From positions 868,001 through 932,000 of the forward strand of contig NZ_AP023065.1 of NCBI RefSeq assembly GCF_016593235.1: a stretch of DNA of 64,000 bases, read 5' to 3'. Numbering within the stretch: the first letter of the stretch is position 1; each line of letters begins with the position of its first letter. The stretch comes from Nitratiruptor sp. YY09-18. Its GTDB lineage: Bacteria; Campylobacterota; Campylobacteria; Campylobacterales; Nitratiruptoraceae. The notes below the pieces were generated by a model that ran no database searches, was not told where the DNA came from, and saw nothing but the letters and a program-made list of their open reading frames with translations. Position numbers and translations under genes: made by a program. Below, piece after piece: positions 1 through 10,630 of the stretch.

Positions 1-1266
1 GAAAAAAATGAGCTCTTGCACAAAATGCTCAAAAAAGAGAAGATCCCCCATGCAGTTCTCAATGCAAAGCACCATGAACAAGAAGCACAAATCATCGCAC
101 AAGCTGGTAAAAAAGGTGCTGTGACAGTTGCAACTAACATGGCTGGACGTGGAGTTGATATTAAAATAGATGATGAAGTAAGAGAGCTTGGAGGCCTCTA
201 TATTCTTGGGACTGAACGTCATGAGAGCAGACGGATTGATAATCAGCTAAGAGGTCGTGCAGGGCGTCAGGGAGATCCTGGTGTTAGCCAGTTTTATTTA
301 AGTCTCGAAGACAATCTGTTGCGGATTTTTGGCGGTGATCGCATCAAGAGTATTATGAATCGCCTCGGAATCGAAGAGGGCGAGCATATCGAATCCAAGA
401 TGGTCACCCGTGCAGTAGAAAAGGCACAGAAAAAGGTAGAAAACCTCCATTTTGAATCACGTAAACATATCTTAGAGTATGATGACGTGGCAAATGAGCA
501 GAGAAAAACTATCTACAACTTCAGACGCCAACTCCTCGATCCAAATTTCAATATAGATGAAAAAATAAAACAAAATAGAGAAGAGGTAGTCGAAGCAGTA
601 CTCCACGATGCACAAATTTTTGCAGAGATGCCAAAAGAGGATTTTGATGTTGAGAAACTTGCAAAAGTTCTCACTGAAGAGTTCCATACTCCGTTTAGTA
701 TAGATGAGCTCAAAGATAAAGAGTATGATGAGCTAAAAAGGTATATTATTGAAAAACTCGAAAAGAGTTACGAAGAGAAGATGAGTGCATTGGTACCAGA
801 GCAAAAAAGAGAGATAGAAAGAATTTTGTATCTGCAAGTTCTTGATAATGCTTGGAGAGAGCATCTTTATCAGATGGATATACTCAAAACTGGTATAGGC
901 CTTCGCGGCTACAATCAAAAAGATCCTTTGGTAGAGTATAAAAAAGAGTCATACAATCTCTTCTTAGAACTTATTGATCGTATAAAAAAAGAGGCTATAA
1001 AAACACTCCATCTTGTGCAGCTAAGAGATGAAGAGCAAGAGGAGGAGATCAGAAGACTAGAAGCTGAACTTGCCAAAATGGATGAGGAGATCAAACAGAG
1101 TGCGCAACTTTCTCATCCATCAGCAACAGAGGGTGAGAAAGTCAAACCACAAAAAAAACCAGCGCGCAATGAGCCATGTCCTTGTGGAAGTGGCAAAAAG
1201 TATAAACACTGCTGTGGCAAAAGTGGTCCAAAAAAAGGAGTCTTGGCTAATAGTGCCACTGCATGA
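1..1266 (+). CDS. secA: SecA preprotein translocase ATPase, C-terminal part (5' truncated by window edge)
   Basis: SecA is the cytosolic motor ATPase that pushes unfolded preproteins through SecYEG. The reading frame is open from base 1, so only the C-terminal half is present. Visible are the end of the second nucleotide-binding fold ([11 protein letters not shown], then [13 protein letters not shown], the helicase motif VI region), the helical scaffold/wing regions, and a C-terminal zinc-binding tail with the [15 protein letters not shown] pattern that binds SecB and lipid in this family. The stop TGA overlaps the start of the next gene as ATGA, so the two are probably translationally coupled. 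Identity is very secure; nothing can be said about the missing N-terminal half. Confidence 0.97.
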   Translation, partial: EKNELLHKMLKKEKIPHAVLNAKHHEQEAQIIAQAGKKGAVTVATNMAGRGVDIKIDDEVRELGGLYILGTERHESRRIDNQLRGRAGRQGDPGVSQFYLSLEDNLLRIFGGDRIKSIMNRLGIEEGEHIESKMVTRAVEKAQKKVENLHFESRKHILEYDDVANEQRKTIYNFRRQLLDPNFNIDEKIKQNREEVVEAVLHDAQIFAEMPKEDFDVEKLAKVLTEEFHTPFSIDELKDKEYDELKRYIIEKLEKSYEEKMSALVPEQKREIERILYLQVLDNAWREHLYQMDILKTGIGLRGYNQKDPLVEYKKESYNLFLELIDRIKKEAIKTLHLVQLRDEEQEEEIRRLEAELAKMDEEIKQSAQLSHPSATEGEKVKPQKKPARNEPCPCGSGKKYKHCCGKSGPKKGVLANSATA

Positions 1267-2465
1267 TGGATAGAAAATTTGTCAACTATATAGTTCGCCG
1301 CTACTTACGATTTGACAAAGAGCAGCCCTTTATTTTTCTTTCTGCTCTTTTAGCATTTTTAGGTATTTGCATAGGAGTTATGGTACTTATCATCGCTATG
1401 GCAATTATGAATGGCTTTGACAAAGAGTTTGAAAAGAAACTCTTTACAATGAATTATCCTCTCACCATCTATCCTCGCTACGCTCTCACACTCGATGCTT
1501 CTTTGCTTGATAAACTCGAACGCAAATTTCCTCAGCTAAAATTTAGTCCGTATATATCTAGCAATGTTATCTATAGAAAGGGTGAAAAGCTTGAAGGTGG
1601 TGTCGTATTTGGCGTTGATTTTACAAGAGAGCTACAGATCAATGAGGTACTACGCAAAAGCGTTGAAAAACCGGTCAAAAAATTTGAGATAGTTGTGGGC
1701 AAAGGGCTCTTTGATGAGTTCTACCTCGTTCCTGGTGAGAAGATTTTTTTGATTTTTACAAAAACCGAGCCGCTAGGACTGCAAATCTCACCGCTTTTTA
1801 AGAGATTTAAAGTAGCAGGCTCTTTCCGATCAGGCCTTATAGCATACGACAAAGCATACTCATACACGACACTAGCATCACTGCAAAAAGTACTCCAGCT
1901 TCCACCCCACAAACTTAGCGGTATACATGTCTATGCGAAAGATCCCCAAAAAGAGATACAAAATATTCAAAAAGAGCTCCCCAACAATGTAGCTATTATT
2001 GGATGGTGGCAACAAAATGGCAACTTCTTTGCAGCACTTGCTATGGAAAAGAGATCACTTTTTATAGTGCTTATGCTCATTATCCTCATTGCTTCACTTA
2101 ATATTGTAAGCTCACTCCTTATGACTGTAATGAATCGTCGTAAAGAGATAGCGCTTCTTATGAGTCTTGGAGCCACAGCTAAAGAGATAGAGCAAATCTT
2201 TTTTCGGCTTGGAGCTATTATAGGAGGAGTGGGGATAATTTTTGGGGTGATTCTAGGATTTTTAGGCATTTTTATTCTTAAAAATTTCGATATTATCAAT
2301 CTTCCTGCGGATGTCTACGGCACAACAAAACTTCCTGTAGATTTAAGCAGTGTCGATTTTGCATCGATTGTATTAGGTGCGATTGTTATTATCATATTCT
2401 CTTCCCTTTACCCAGCAAAAAAAGCTACGAAAACACAGATTATTAAAGTTTTACGGAACGAATAG
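1263..2465 (+). CDS. LolC/LolE-type ABC transporter permease (lipoprotein release)
   Basis: This 400-residue inner-membrane protein has the layout of the LolC/LolE family: an N-terminal transmembrane helix (about residues 23-45), a periplasmic MacB-like domain (about 46-265), then three C-terminal helices of an FtsX domain (about 268-292, 315-340, 367-390), with the conserved phrase [14 protein letters not shown] between the first two. The family extracts lipoproteins from the inner membrane for delivery to LolA, using a LolD ATPase. No LolD gene lies next to it here, so the ATPase must be elsewhere. The start overlaps the secA stop (ATGA). The stop codon abuts the convergent AsmA-like gene with no spacer. 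It could also be a general MacB/FtsX-like permease. Confidence 0.85.
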   Translation: MMDRKFVNYIVRRYLRFDKEQPFIFLSALLAFLGICIGVMVLIIAMAIMNGFDKEFEKKLFTMNYPLTIYPRYALTLDASLLDKLERKFPQLKFSPYISSNVIYRKGEKLEGGVVFGVDFTRELQINEVLRKSVEKPVKKFEIVVGKGLFDEFYLVPGEKIFLIFTKTEPLGLQISPLFKRFKVAGSFRSGLIAYDKAYSYTTLASLQKVLQLPPHKLSGIHVYAKDPQKEIQNIQKELPNNVAIIGWWQQNGNFFAALAMEKRSLFIVLMLIILIASLNIVSSLLMTVMNRRKEIALLMSLGATAKEIEQIFFRLGAIIGGVGIIFGVILGFLGIFILKNFDIINLPADVYGTTKLPVDLSSVDFASIVLGAIVIIIFSSLYPAKKATKTQIIKVLRNE

Positions 2466-4982
2466 TTATTTGAAAATCTCTAGTGGCAAGGTCAATGTCC
2501 TCTTCATGATATTAAATGGAGCTTTGACAGTATCTTTGACAAGATTGGTTGTTACTTTTGGGTTGTTCAATGGCCCACTTAGTTCCACTTTTGTAGAGAT
2601 TGTTCCCTCTTTTCCAAGAAGAATGTATCCAGCAAGTGGAATTTTGTTGACTACGTTGCTAATTCCTTGCAAAGCTTGCAGATCTAAGAAGAGTTTGAGA
2701 TTATTTTGAGCAAAATTAATTACACCATATCCTTGCATGATGATAGATTTTCCTTCAACTCTCAGTGATTTAATTGAGAGAATTGAGCGAGGCATGTTAT
2801 AAAGAAATTTTACCTTTGCATTTTGCACATACATACCTTTTGTGGAGTAGCCTGGATCCGAAAAAGTAAGAAGCGCTGGAACAGTATTGAGAAAAGCAAA
2901 GAGGTTGTTGAGAGCTTTGAGATCTTTGATGTAAGAGTTTTGGAGAATAAGCTCTCCGTCTATAGCATTTTTTGGCCCTTTTGCTTCTATATTTGCTACT
3001 CCTTGTGTGAGATAATTTTTACCAAGAAGAGAATTGATGAAAAATCCGCTGAGATTTTTTGCCTTGAAAGAGACGTTGTCACGACGCTCTTTATAAGAGA
3101 CGAAATTTTTCATATAAGTAGATTGAAAATGGAGAAAATCTCTATTTTTTATAAGCTCCGCTTTTTGTGAAAGGAGTGTATGTGATGTGTGAAAAAAGTT
3201 GCAGTTTTCAAAAGTTACTTTTAATGGCATTTTAATTTCTGATTTTTCACTTCTATTTATATCGGTAATATTCAGATCTATATTCTTAAGTTGTGCTTCT
3301 ATCCTCTTTGCAATCATGATATGTGCAAAGTCATTGACATCTATTTGTAGCTGTTTGTTTTCGAGTACGCCTTTTAGAAAAAAACTATCAATATATTTGC
3401 TATGATGCACAATAATAGTATTTGGTGCGAAGAGTTTTCCACTAAAAGATATGTTTTTGTCCAAAATGATCCTCATTTGGCCATATTGGATATTAAACTT
3501 CTTTAAAGGCATGGAATATGAGCGCAGAAGTGCAAGATCATTAATGACAACGATTTTGCTCTTTTTATTGAACTTTATAAGCGTATCTAATTTTTTGAGA
3601 TAGAGTTGAGATTTACTTAGATCAAGAGTTACAATTTCATCGAGATCTTGTATATCCAAAAGAGAAAAGTTCTTCTCTTTTATATTAATAGAGCTTTTCT
3701 TAGCAAAAAACTTCCCTTTTTTCTTTTTAAAATCTATATAACCTTTGAGATTGGTCCTGATAATTGGTTCTATTACACTGTGAGCTTTGTCTATGAAAAA
3801 GATGTTATCTTGTAATTTCATATGCGCATCTTTGAGTACAATATCAATCCCATGCAGATTGATAATGGATAAGGAGGTATCAAAAACCCCATTTATATGT
3901 AATTTGAAATAGTGGAAATCTAACTTGAGCTCTACCTTTGCATCGATCTCTCCTTTTTTTTGATAAAGGGGCAAGTCAATTTTGTAAACATTGAGAAGTT
4001 TTTGGATCTTTGCATCGACAGGTGTCTTTGCTTTTATTGATATATCTATATAGCTACCTCGTTTTCCAAGAGCATAAATCCTCACTTTTGTTCCATCTAA
4101 TTTTTTATCAAGATAGCGAGGTTGTACGAAGCTAAAGTAGAGATTGTCATTTTTTAGCTCCATTATGATCTGTTTTGCTCTGGCTGGTGGTAATTTTTGG
4201 TGAAACCTAATAGCTGCATTGGTGGCAATCGCAACTGCCTGAAATTTATTGAGATCTAACTTTTTATTAAGATCGATACTCCCAGAAAAACTCTTGAGTC
4301 TATACTTTTTGGCAATAATTTTATATGCACTCCACTCTTTAATACGCCTATCAAGAGCTGTTTTTTCCAAGATTTTTCGTAAAGTATCATTTGAAAATGG
4401 TTTCGAGGAACCTTGAAGGTATATCTTGTTTTGAAAATATTTTATATACAAACTCCCTTTTGCTTGTGAGATTTTGTAAATAGTACTAATTTTCATAAAT
4501 CCGTTTTTCTCTATATATCCGACACCTTTAAGTAAAAAGTCATATTTTTTAATGAGCAATTTATTGATATACAATAGCGTTATGGTTGGCTTTTGTTTCA
4601 ATGATAGATCCATCGCAATATCATCACTGAATAAATAGAAGTGGTTATAGGAGTAGTGAAATTTGTAGTTGCTATTTCCAACTATAAGTGATTTTATTAC
4701 AAGTTTTTGAAAATAGTGCTGGATATAGAATGGGAATTGAAGAGAGCGTGTAAGTGAAAAAGGCTTTTTGTCTGATTGGGAAAGTATAAGCTTATCTACT
4801 GATACAATCAATTTTTTATCAAGTTTAAGATACAATCTCTCAATCTTAGTATTACCAAACGTAATGTTTTGTAAGTAAATGCCTTGTGTAAGAGCCCAGT
4901 AACCAAAAGCAAGAAGGATCACAATGGCCAAAAAGGCACTCAAAAAGATAATTTTAATTTTTGAAGCAATTTTAATTATCAT
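2466..4982 (-). CDS. AsmA-like / DUF3971-type membrane-anchored periplasmic protein
   Basis: A large protein (838 residues) with one N-terminal transmembrane anchor (about 10-32) followed by a long beta-rich, lysine-rich periplasmic region. Near the C-terminus is an AsmA_2-like segment, with phrases such as SIKSLRVEGKSIIMQGYGVI and LAGYILLGKEGTISTKVELSGPLNNPKV, typical of YhdP/TamB/AsmA relatives. These repeating-beta-groove proteins are thought to carry phospholipids between the inner and outer membranes; that role is inferred from family. The start at 4982 overlaps the divergent mltG start by 59 bp, and its ribosome binding site is weak. No other in-frame ATG would keep the anchor. The gene ends flush against the convergent LolC/E-type gene. 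Confidence 0.75.
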   Translation of the reverse strand: MIIKIASKIKIIFLSAFLAIVILLAFGYWALTQGIYLQNITFGNTKIERLYLKLDKKLIVSVDKLILSQSDKKPFSLTRSLQFPFYIQHYFQKLVIKSLIVGNSNYKFHYSYNHFYLFSDDIAMDLSLKQKPTITLLYINKLLIKKYDFLLKGVGYIEKNGFMKISTIYKISQAKGSLYIKYFQNKIYLQGSSKPFSNDTLRKILEKTALDRRIKEWSAYKIIAKKYRLKSFSGSIDLNKKLDLNKFQAVAIATNAAIRFHQKLPPARAKQIIMELKNDNLYFSFVQPRYLDKKLDGTKVRIYALGKRGSYIDISIKAKTPVDAKIQKLLNVYKIDLPLYQKKGEIDAKVELKLDFHYFKLHINGVFDTSLSIINLHGIDIVLKDAHMKLQDNIFFIDKAHSVIEPIIRTNLKGYIDFKKKKGKFFAKKSSINIKEKNFSLLDIQDLDEIVTLDLSKSQLYLKKLDTLIKFNKKSKIVVINDLALLRSYSMPLKKFNIQYGQMRIILDKNISFSGKLFAPNTIIVHHSKYIDSFFLKGVLENKQLQIDVNDFAHIMIAKRIEAQLKNIDLNITDINRSEKSEIKMPLKVTFENCNFFHTSHTLLSQKAELIKNRDFLHFQSTYMKNFVSYKERRDNVSFKAKNLSGFFINSLLGKNYLTQGVANIEAKGPKNAIDGELILQNSYIKDLKALNNLFAFLNTVPALLTFSDPGYSTKGMYVQNAKVKFLYNMPRSILSIKSLRVEGKSIIMQGYGVINFAQNNLKLFLDLQALQGISNVVNKIPLAGYILLGKEGTISTKVELSGPLNNPKVTTNLVKDTVKAPFNIMKRTLTLPLEIFK

Positions 4983-5877
4983 AACACTACTATGTATCTA
5001 TCTTTCCCAAACTATCAAAATTGAGGATCAAACACTCTATATCCCTCGAGGCTCTATTGCAAAGATTATAACACACCTTCAGACTCGCAAAGGATTGCCT
5101 CTTACAAAAATTGATAGATACATACTATCCTTTATTGGTAAACCGCAACACGGATGGATAACTGTTCAAAAAAAACGATTGACACACTATGATTTTCTTG
5201 TTGCACTCACAAGATCAAAAGCAGCTCTAGAATCTATCAAACTGATACCTGGTGAAACAACTTACAATATACTCCATTCATTAGCTAAAAAAAAGAAAAT
5301 CTCTTATAAAGTGTTACTTTTTGAATATAAAAAGTGGGCGCCGTATCCTGAAGGTGTCTTTTTCGCGAATACATATTTTGTGCCAGTTGGTATGGATGGT
5401 AGAAAATTGATACACTATTTAGTGCAAAAAGGTTTATTGCAACATAAATATATAGCAAAAAAATATCTTGGAAGTTACAACCAAAAAATCTGGTTCGAAA
5501 GAGTTGTGACAATTGCTTCAATTATTCAAAAAGAGGCCGCAAATAAAGAGGAGATGGCAATTATAGCTTCAGTGATATACAATCGACTACGCCGCAAAAT
5601 GCCTCTACAGATGGATGGTACACTCAATTATGGAAAATTTTCGCATGTTCGTGTAACTCCTCAAAGGATAAGGAAGGATTTAAGCAGATTTAATACATAT
5701 AAATATTCTGGATTACCGCCATTTCCCGTCTGTATAGTTTCACTCGATGCGATAAAAGCAGCAATCAAACCGGCCAAAACTGACTACCTCTATTTTGTCA
5801 AAAGCAAGGATGGCCTGCATATATTTAGCAAAACTTATAAAAAACATTTGATGCACATAAAAGATGTGCAAAAATGA
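4924..5877 (+). CDS. mltG: Endolytic murein transglycosylase MltG (YceG-like)
   Basis: MltG cleaves nascent peptidoglycan strands and terminates glycan elongation at the inner membrane. The 317-residue product has an N-terminal transmembrane helix (about 8-29), a LysM-like region (LYIPRGSIAKIITHLQ), and the YceG catalytic core with IIQKEAANKEEMAIIASVIYNR followed by PLQMDGTLNYG. The glutamate at about residue 204 corresponds to the family catalytic Glu. It ends with the usual LYFVKSKDGLHIFSKTYKKH motif. The start is supported by AGAAGGATC upstream. The first 59 bases are also antisense coding for the N-terminus of the AsmA-like gene, so both promoters must lie inside the partner gene. Confidence 0.93.
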   Translation: MAKKALKKIILIFEAILIIITLLCIYLSQTIKIEDQTLYIPRGSIAKIITHLQTRKGLPLTKIDRYILSFIGKPQHGWITVQKKRLTHYDFLVALTRSKAALESIKLIPGETTYNILHSLAKKKKISYKVLLFEYKKWAPYPEGVFFANTYFVPVGMDGRKLIHYLVQKGLLQHKYIAKKYLGSYNQKIWFERVVTIASIIQKEAANKEEMAIIASVIYNRLRRKMPLQMDGTLNYGKFSHVRVTPQRIRKDLSRFNTYKYSGLPPFPVCIVSLDAIKAAIKPAKTDYLYFVKSKDGLHIFSKTYKKHLMHIKDVQK

Positions 5878-5977
5878 AACAAATACCTGCATTAACACTC
5901 TTTTCACCATAGTTTGAGAAAAGATAAAACTATAAATTGTTACTATTTTTAATATAAAAACTACTATAGGAGTGAAA

Positions 5978-8194
5978 ATGAGAAAAGCAAAAGTTGTATG
6001 GACTAAAATTGATGAAGCACCAGCTCTGGCCACATATTCATTACTTCCAATTGTGAAGGCCTTCACAAAAGATGCAGGTATCGATATTGAACTGCGAGAT
6101 ATTTCACTAGCAGGAAGAGTGATTGCTGAATTTAGCGATAGACTTCCTGAAGATAAAAAGCAAGCAGATGAACTTGCATACCTTGGTGAGCTCGTGCTCA
6201 AACCAGAAGCAAATATTATTAAACTTCCAAATATTTCAGCTTCTATTCCTCAGCTTGTCGCAACTATTAAAGAGTTACAAGCTCAAGGATACGATATTCC
6301 TGATTTTCCTGAAGAGCCAAAAACTGCTGAAGAAGTAGAATTGAGAAAAAGATTTTCAAAACTATTAGGTTCTGCAGTCAACCCTGTGCTTCGACAAGGA
6401 AACTCTGATAGACGCCTTAGCAAGGCTGTAAAAGAGTATGCAAAAAAATTCCCGCATAAAATGAGAGATGTCAGTCCTGATAGTAAGAGTTATGTTGCAC
6501 ATATGGAGAAAAATGACTTCTATCAAAATGAGCAATCTTTCATTAGTGATAAAGATCAAACTGTCAAGCTTGTTTTTGAAGGAAAAGATGGCAAAACTGA
6601 AGTTTTGAAAGAGGTAGATGTAAAAAAAGGCGAAGTCTTCAGTGCATCTTCACTCAACAGAAGAACATTGAGAGACTTCTATGAAGCAGTAATCAATGAT
6701 GCAAAAGAGAAAGATATTCTCTTCTCTCTCCATGTAAAAGCGACAATGATGAAAATCTCAGACCCTGTGCTCTTTGGCGATGCTATTCGAGTATACTTCA
6801 AAGAGCTTTTTGATGAGTTTGGAAAAGAGCTTGAAGAGATCGGTTTTGATCCAAACAATGGGCTAGTTGATCTTGAAAATAAACTTTCTAAACTTCCTGA
6901 AGGTGTACAAAAAGATATCAAGGATAAAATTCAAGAGATTTTACAAAAAAATGCTCGTATGTACATGGTAGATAGCGATGCAGGTATTACAAACCTCCAT
7001 GCACCTAACGATGTAATCATCGATGCTTCTATTCCTGCAGTTATCAAAAATGGTCTGCAAGGATGGGGACCAGATGGCAATACAGCTGATACTGTAATCA
7101 CTGTTCCTGATAGAACTTATGCAAGAATGTATAAAGAGATTGTGTCTGATATTGTCAAAAATGGTCAGTTTGATCCAGCAAAAGTTGGAACTGTGCAAAA
7201 TGTTGGTTTGATGGCGAAAAAAGCAGAAGAGTATGGAAGTCACGATAAAACATTCTTCCCGCCAGAAGATGGATATATCAAAACAATCGATGAAGATGGT
7301 AATACTTTGATGTGTCATGAAGTAGAAGAGGGAGATATCTGGAGAGCATACAGCGCAAAAGATGAAGCTGTTGTCGACTGGGCAAAACTAGCCGTGAGAC
7401 GCGCAAAAGAGAGCGGATATCCAATCGTTTTCTGGCTTGATAGCAACAGAGCACACGATGCAAATATTATCAAAAAAGTTGTCGATGTTCTAAGAGATGA
7501 AGATCTCAGTGGTGTTGAGTATCACATCATGGCTCCAGAAAAAGCGATGCGCTATACTCTTAGAAGATTTAGAGCAGGTGAGGGTACAATCAGCGTAACT
7601 GGTAACGTTTTAAGAGACTACCTTACTGACCTTTTCCCAATTATCGAAGTTGGAACAAGCGCAAGAACACTCTCTATCGTTCCACTTCTTGCAGGTGGTG
7701 GTGTATTTGAAACAGGAGCTGGCGGTAGTGCTCCAAAACACGTTGAGCAGTTCTTGAAAGAGGGGCATCTTAGATGGGATAGTCTCGGTGAATTCATGGC
7801 ACTAGTTGAATCACTCAAACTTGCAGTAAAACAAGGTGCGAGTGAAAAAACTACAATTATTGCTGATGCATTAGATAGGGCCGTTGGAAAATATCTCAAC
7901 AACGATAAAACTCCAAAAAGAAAGGTTGGTGAGCTTGATAACAGAGGAAGCCACTACTATCTTGCTACTTACTGGGCCGAGGAACTTGCAAACTCTGGAG
8001 ATAGTGAACTTGAAGCTAAATTTGCTCCTGTTGCGAAAAAACTCCAAGAAAATGAAGAACAAATTCTTGCAGAAATAAGAGCCGTTGAAGGAAAACCGAC
8101 TGATATTGGCGGCTACTACCATCCAGATGACGCGAAAGCAGAAGCTGCTATGCGCCCAAGCAAAGTCTTCAACGAAATTATTGATAATATATAA
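5978..8194 (+). CDS. icd: Isocitrate dehydrogenase (NADP), monomeric type
   Basis: First gene of the rTCA operon. It interconverts isocitrate and 2-oxoglutarate; in the reductive cycle it carboxylates 2-oxoglutarate using NADPH. About 738 residues is the expected length for the monomeric IDH-II family and clearly unlike the 400-residue dimeric enzyme. Recognisable stretches include [12 protein letters not shown] near the N-terminus, [12 protein letters not shown] (substrate-binding region), [19 protein letters not shown] and [14 protein letters not shown] 5978 is chosen because AGGAG lies five bases upstream; an in-frame GTG at 5972 would fall inside that ribosome binding site. A 100-base leader precedes it. 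Downstream a compact stem-loop separates it from mdh. Confidence 0.96.
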   Translation: MRKAKVVWTKIDEAPALATYSLLPIVKAFTKDAGIDIELRDISLAGRVIAEFSDRLPEDKKQADELAYLGELVLKPEANIIKLPNISASIPQLVATIKELQAQGYDIPDFPEEPKTAEEVELRKRFSKLLGSAVNPVLRQGNSDRRLSKAVKEYAKKFPHKMRDVSPDSKSYVAHMEKNDFYQNEQSFISDKDQTVKLVFEGKDGKTEVLKEVDVKKGEVFSASSLNRRTLRDFYEAVINDAKEKDILFSLHVKATMMKISDPVLFGDAIRVYFKELFDEFGKELEEIGFDPNNGLVDLENKLSKLPEGVQKDIKDKIQEILQKNARMYMVDSDAGITNLHAPNDVIIDASIPAVIKNGLQGWGPDGNTADTVITVPDRTYARMYKEIVSDIVKNGQFDPAKVGTVQNVGLMAKKAEEYGSHDKTFFPPEDGYIKTIDEDGNTLMCHEVEEGDIWRAYSAKDEAVVDWAKLAVRRAKESGYPIVFWLDSNRAHDANIIKKVVDVLRDEDLSGVEYHIMAPEKAMRYTLRRFRAGEGTISVTGNVLRDYLTDLFPIIEVGTSARTLSIVPLLAGGGVFETGAGGSAPKHVEQFLKEGHLRWDSLGEFMALVESLKLAVKQGASEKTTIIADALDRAVGKYLNNDKTPKRKVGELDNRGSHYYLATYWAEELANSGDSELEAKFAPVAKKLQENEEQILAEIRAVEGKPTDIGGYYHPDDAKAEAAMRPSKVFNEIIDNI

Positions 8195-8200
8195 AAATTC

Positions 8201-8218
8201 CAGAGGCTTTTGCCTCTG
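8201..8218 (+). other. Intercistronic stem-loop between icd and mdh
   Basis: CAGAGGC, a TTTT loop, then GCCTCTG form a perfect seven-base-pair hairpin in the short icd-mdh gap. No U-run follows, and the mdh ribosome binding site begins a few bases later. It is more likely an mRNA-processing or 3'-end-protecting element, or a weak attenuator, than a full terminator. That role is inference. Confidence 0.55.
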
Positions 8219-8233
8219 CTATAAGGAGAGCCA

Positions 8234-9190
8234 ATGGCACAAAGTTCAAAAGTATCAATTGTAGGTGCAGGTGGTAATGTCGGAAGTATCGTTGCATATT
8301 CTATCGCGATGCAAGGACTTGCCCACGAAGTAATACTTGTTGATAGAGACAAAGATAGAGCCGAAGGCAAAGCTCTTGATATGAATCAAGCTGCAGCTGC
8401 AGTACGTACTCACTCTATCGTCAAAGCAGCAAAAGACTATACCGATATAGAGGGAAGTAAAGTTGTAGTTATTACTGCAGGATTTCCTAGAAAACCAGGT
8501 ATGAGTCGAGACGACCTCCTCTTTGCTAATGCAGATATAGTAAGTGAGATTACAGAAAATATTGTCAAACACGCTCCAGATTCTATTATCATAGTTGTAA
8601 CTAACCCTCTCGATACTATGACATATGTAGCATTGAAAAAGAGTGGATTTCCTAAACATAGAGTTATTGGAATGGCTGGGATACTTGATGGTGCAAGAAT
8701 GACACATTTTATTTATGAAAAGCTTGGATTTGGTGCTGGACAGATTCGTGCCACTGTTATTGGTGGACATGGTGATTATATGGTTCCACTTCCAAGATAT
8801 TCTACTGTCGCAGGCATTCCAATAACTGATCTTTTGACTCCTATGGAGCTTGAAGAAGTTGTTGAAGCAACAAAAAAAGGTGGTGCTCAAATAGTCCAAC
8901 TTATGGGAACTAGTGCATATTTTGCACCTGGTAAAGCAACAGCAATTATGGTAGAAGCTATCTTAAAAGATTCTAAAAAAATCTATCCATGTTCTACACT
9001 TTTAGAGGGTGAATATGGTGTCCATGGTATTCCAAACGGTGTGCCTGTGACTCTTGGAGCAAATGGCGTAGAAGAGATTATTGAATTGCAGCTTACTCCA
9101 CGTGAAAGAAAAGAATTCCAACGAAGCGTTGATTCAGTCAAAGAGTTGATCGATATTCTTGAAGACCAAAACTATTTTGGAGATAAATAA
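8234..9190 (+). CDS. mdh: Malate dehydrogenase (NAD), LDH-like type
   Basis: It interconverts oxaloacetate and malate, the first reductive step after citrate cleavage in the rTCA cycle. The 318-residue protein has a Rossmann dinucleotide-binding start (VGAGGNVGS), the mobile-loop phrase GFPRKPGMSRDDLL whose arginines are typical of malate rather than lactate specificity, TNPLDTMTYVALKKSG, and the catalytic histidine region VIGGHGDYMVP. AAGGAG precedes the start. The stop overlaps the fumarase alpha start as TAATG, showing tight coupling. The length and loop fit the lactate-dehydrogenase-like MDH branch common in autotrophic bacteria. Confidence 0.96.
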   Translation: MAQSSKVSIVGAGGNVGSIVAYSIAMQGLAHEVILVDRDKDRAEGKALDMNQAAAAVRTHSIVKAAKDYTDIEGSKVVVITAGFPRKPGMSRDDLLFANADIVSEITENIVKHAPDSIIIVVTNPLDTMTYVALKKSGFPKHRVIGMAGILDGARMTHFIYEKLGFGAGQIRATVIGGHGDYMVPLPRYSTVAGIPITDLLTPMELEEVVEATKKGGAQIVQLMGTSAYFAPGKATAIMVEAILKDSKKIYPCSTLLEGEYGVHGIPNGVPVTLGANGVEEIIELQLTPRERKEFQRSVDSVKELIDILEDQNYFGDK

Positions 9191-10053
9191 TGCGAACTGT
9201 TGCATATGATGATATTGTCAAGGTAATTAGAGACACAATTATCTACTCTACAACCCATTTAAGCGAAGATATGCATAAGGCTTTGCGAGAAGCTCTTGAA
9301 AAAGAGGAGAGCCTTGTAAGCAAGGCTGTTTTAGAACAACTTCTCGAAAATGCTGAGATTGCTGCAAGTGAAAACAAACCTCTTTGCCAAGATACGGGCC
9401 TTGCAATATTTTTCGTAAAAATGGGCGAAGATGTAAAAGTTGAAGGCGGAAGCCTTAAAGATGCAATTTATGAAGGCACCAAAAGAGGGTATGAAGAGGG
9501 GTACCTCAGAGCGTCCACATGTGACTGCTTCACTCGTGCAAATCTTAAAGATACTATCGGTTATAATCTCCCGCCGGTTATCTACTTTGATATTGTACCG
9601 GGTGAAACAATTGAGATAGAGTTTGCCGCTAAAGGTGGCGGAAGTGAAAATGGTAGCCGTGCAAGAGTCCTTGCTCCTGCACAAGGAAAAGAGGGTATCA
9701 AAGAGTTTGTAAAACAGGTCGTGAGTGATGCTGGACCAAATGTGTGTCCTCCAATCGTTGTAGGTGTAGGGATTGGTGGAAGTTTTGACTATGCAGCTGT
9801 GATGAGCAAGCACGCACTTTTCCGTGATGTAGGCACTCCGAATCCAGACCCAGAACTTGATGCTTTTGAAAAAGAGATTTTGGAAGAGCTTAATAAGCTC
9901 GGTATCGGTGCAATGGGTATGGGTGGCACACAGACAGCACTTGCGGTTCATATTGAAACATATCAACCTGGAAGAATGTGTCATATTGCATCACTCCCAG
10001 TTGCAGTCAATATTCAGTGTCACAGCTCACGACATGCACACATTACCATCTAA
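9190..10053 (+). CDS. Class I fumarate hydratase, alpha subunit
   Basis: Together with the next gene it forms the two-subunit iron-sulfur fumarase that dehydrates malate to fumarate in the reductive cycle. The 287-residue sequence carries the conserved LCQDTGLAIFFVKMG segment (Cys cluster ligand), the STCDCFTRANLKDTIGYNLPP region, the GGGSENGSRARVLAPA loop and GMGGTQTALAVHIE. Class I fumarase and tartrate dehydratase subunits share this architecture, but the rTCA neighbours strongly favour fumarase. It starts within the mdh stop (TAATG), and the beta subunit follows nine bases after its stop. Confidence 0.94.
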   Translation: MRTVAYDDIVKVIRDTIIYSTTHLSEDMHKALREALEKEESLVSKAVLEQLLENAEIAASENKPLCQDTGLAIFFVKMGEDVKVEGGSLKDAIYEGTKRGYEEGYLRASTCDCFTRANLKDTIGYNLPPVIYFDIVPGETIEIEFAAKGGGSENGSRARVLAPAQGKEGIKEFVKQVVSDAGPNVCPPIVVGVGIGGSFDYAAVMSKHALFRDVGTPNPDPELDAFEKEILEELNKLGIGAMGMGGTQTALAVHIETYQPGRMCHIASLPVAVNIQCHSSRHAHITI

Positions 10054-10062
10054 GGATCAAAA

Positions 10063-10617
10063 ATGGCTGAATATAAACTTCAAACCCCTTTGAGTGATGC
10101 AGATGTAGAAAAGCTCAAAGCTGGAGATATTGTCTATCTTACAGGAACAATTTATACTGCACGAGATGCAGCGCATAAAAGACTTGTAGATCTCATTTTT
10201 GAAGGGAAAGAGCTCCCTTTTGATCTACATGGTGCAGTTATCTACTATGTAGGTCCAACACCTCCAAAGCCGGGAGAGGTTATAGGAAGTGCAGGACCAA
10301 CAACAAGCTACAGAATGGACAGCTATGCACCAATTCTCATTGAGCATGGCCTCAAAGGAATGATTGGAAAAGGTAAGAGAAACGATGCGGTCAAAGAAGC
10401 TTGCAAAAAATATAAAGCTGTCTATTTTGGTGCAGTTGGAGGTGCTGGAGCACTTTTGGCAAAAAGAATAAAAGATGCTGAAGTGATTGCATATCCAGAA
10501 CTCGGCCCTGAAGCAGTCCGAAGAATAGTAGTAGAAGATTTTCCAGTGGTTGTTGTAAATGACACCTATGGTAACGACCTTTATGAAGAGGGTCGAAAAC
10601 AGTGGGCAAAAGTATAA
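10063..10617 (+). CDS. Class I fumarate hydratase, beta subunit
   Basis: This 184-residue protein matches the C-terminal (beta) half of single-chain class I fumarases. Features include [23 protein letters not shown] near the N-terminus, [33 protein letters not shown] and the GGAGALLA motif. It completes the [4Fe-4S] hydro-lyase with the upstream alpha subunit. The final [13 protein letters not shown] is a typical beta-subunit ending. It sits nine bases after alpha and thirteen bases before sucC, so it is clearly in the same transcription unit. Confidence 0.94.
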   Translation: MAEYKLQTPLSDADVEKLKAGDIVYLTGTIYTARDAAHKRLVDLIFEGKELPFDLHGAVIYYVGPTPPKPGEVIGSAGPTTSYRMDSYAPILIEHGLKGMIGKGKRNDAVKEACKKYKAVYFGAVGGAGALLAKRIKDAEVIAYPELGPEAVRRIVVEDFPVVVVNDTYGNDLYEEGRKQWAKV

Positions 10618-10630
10618 GAAAGGAGAAGGA

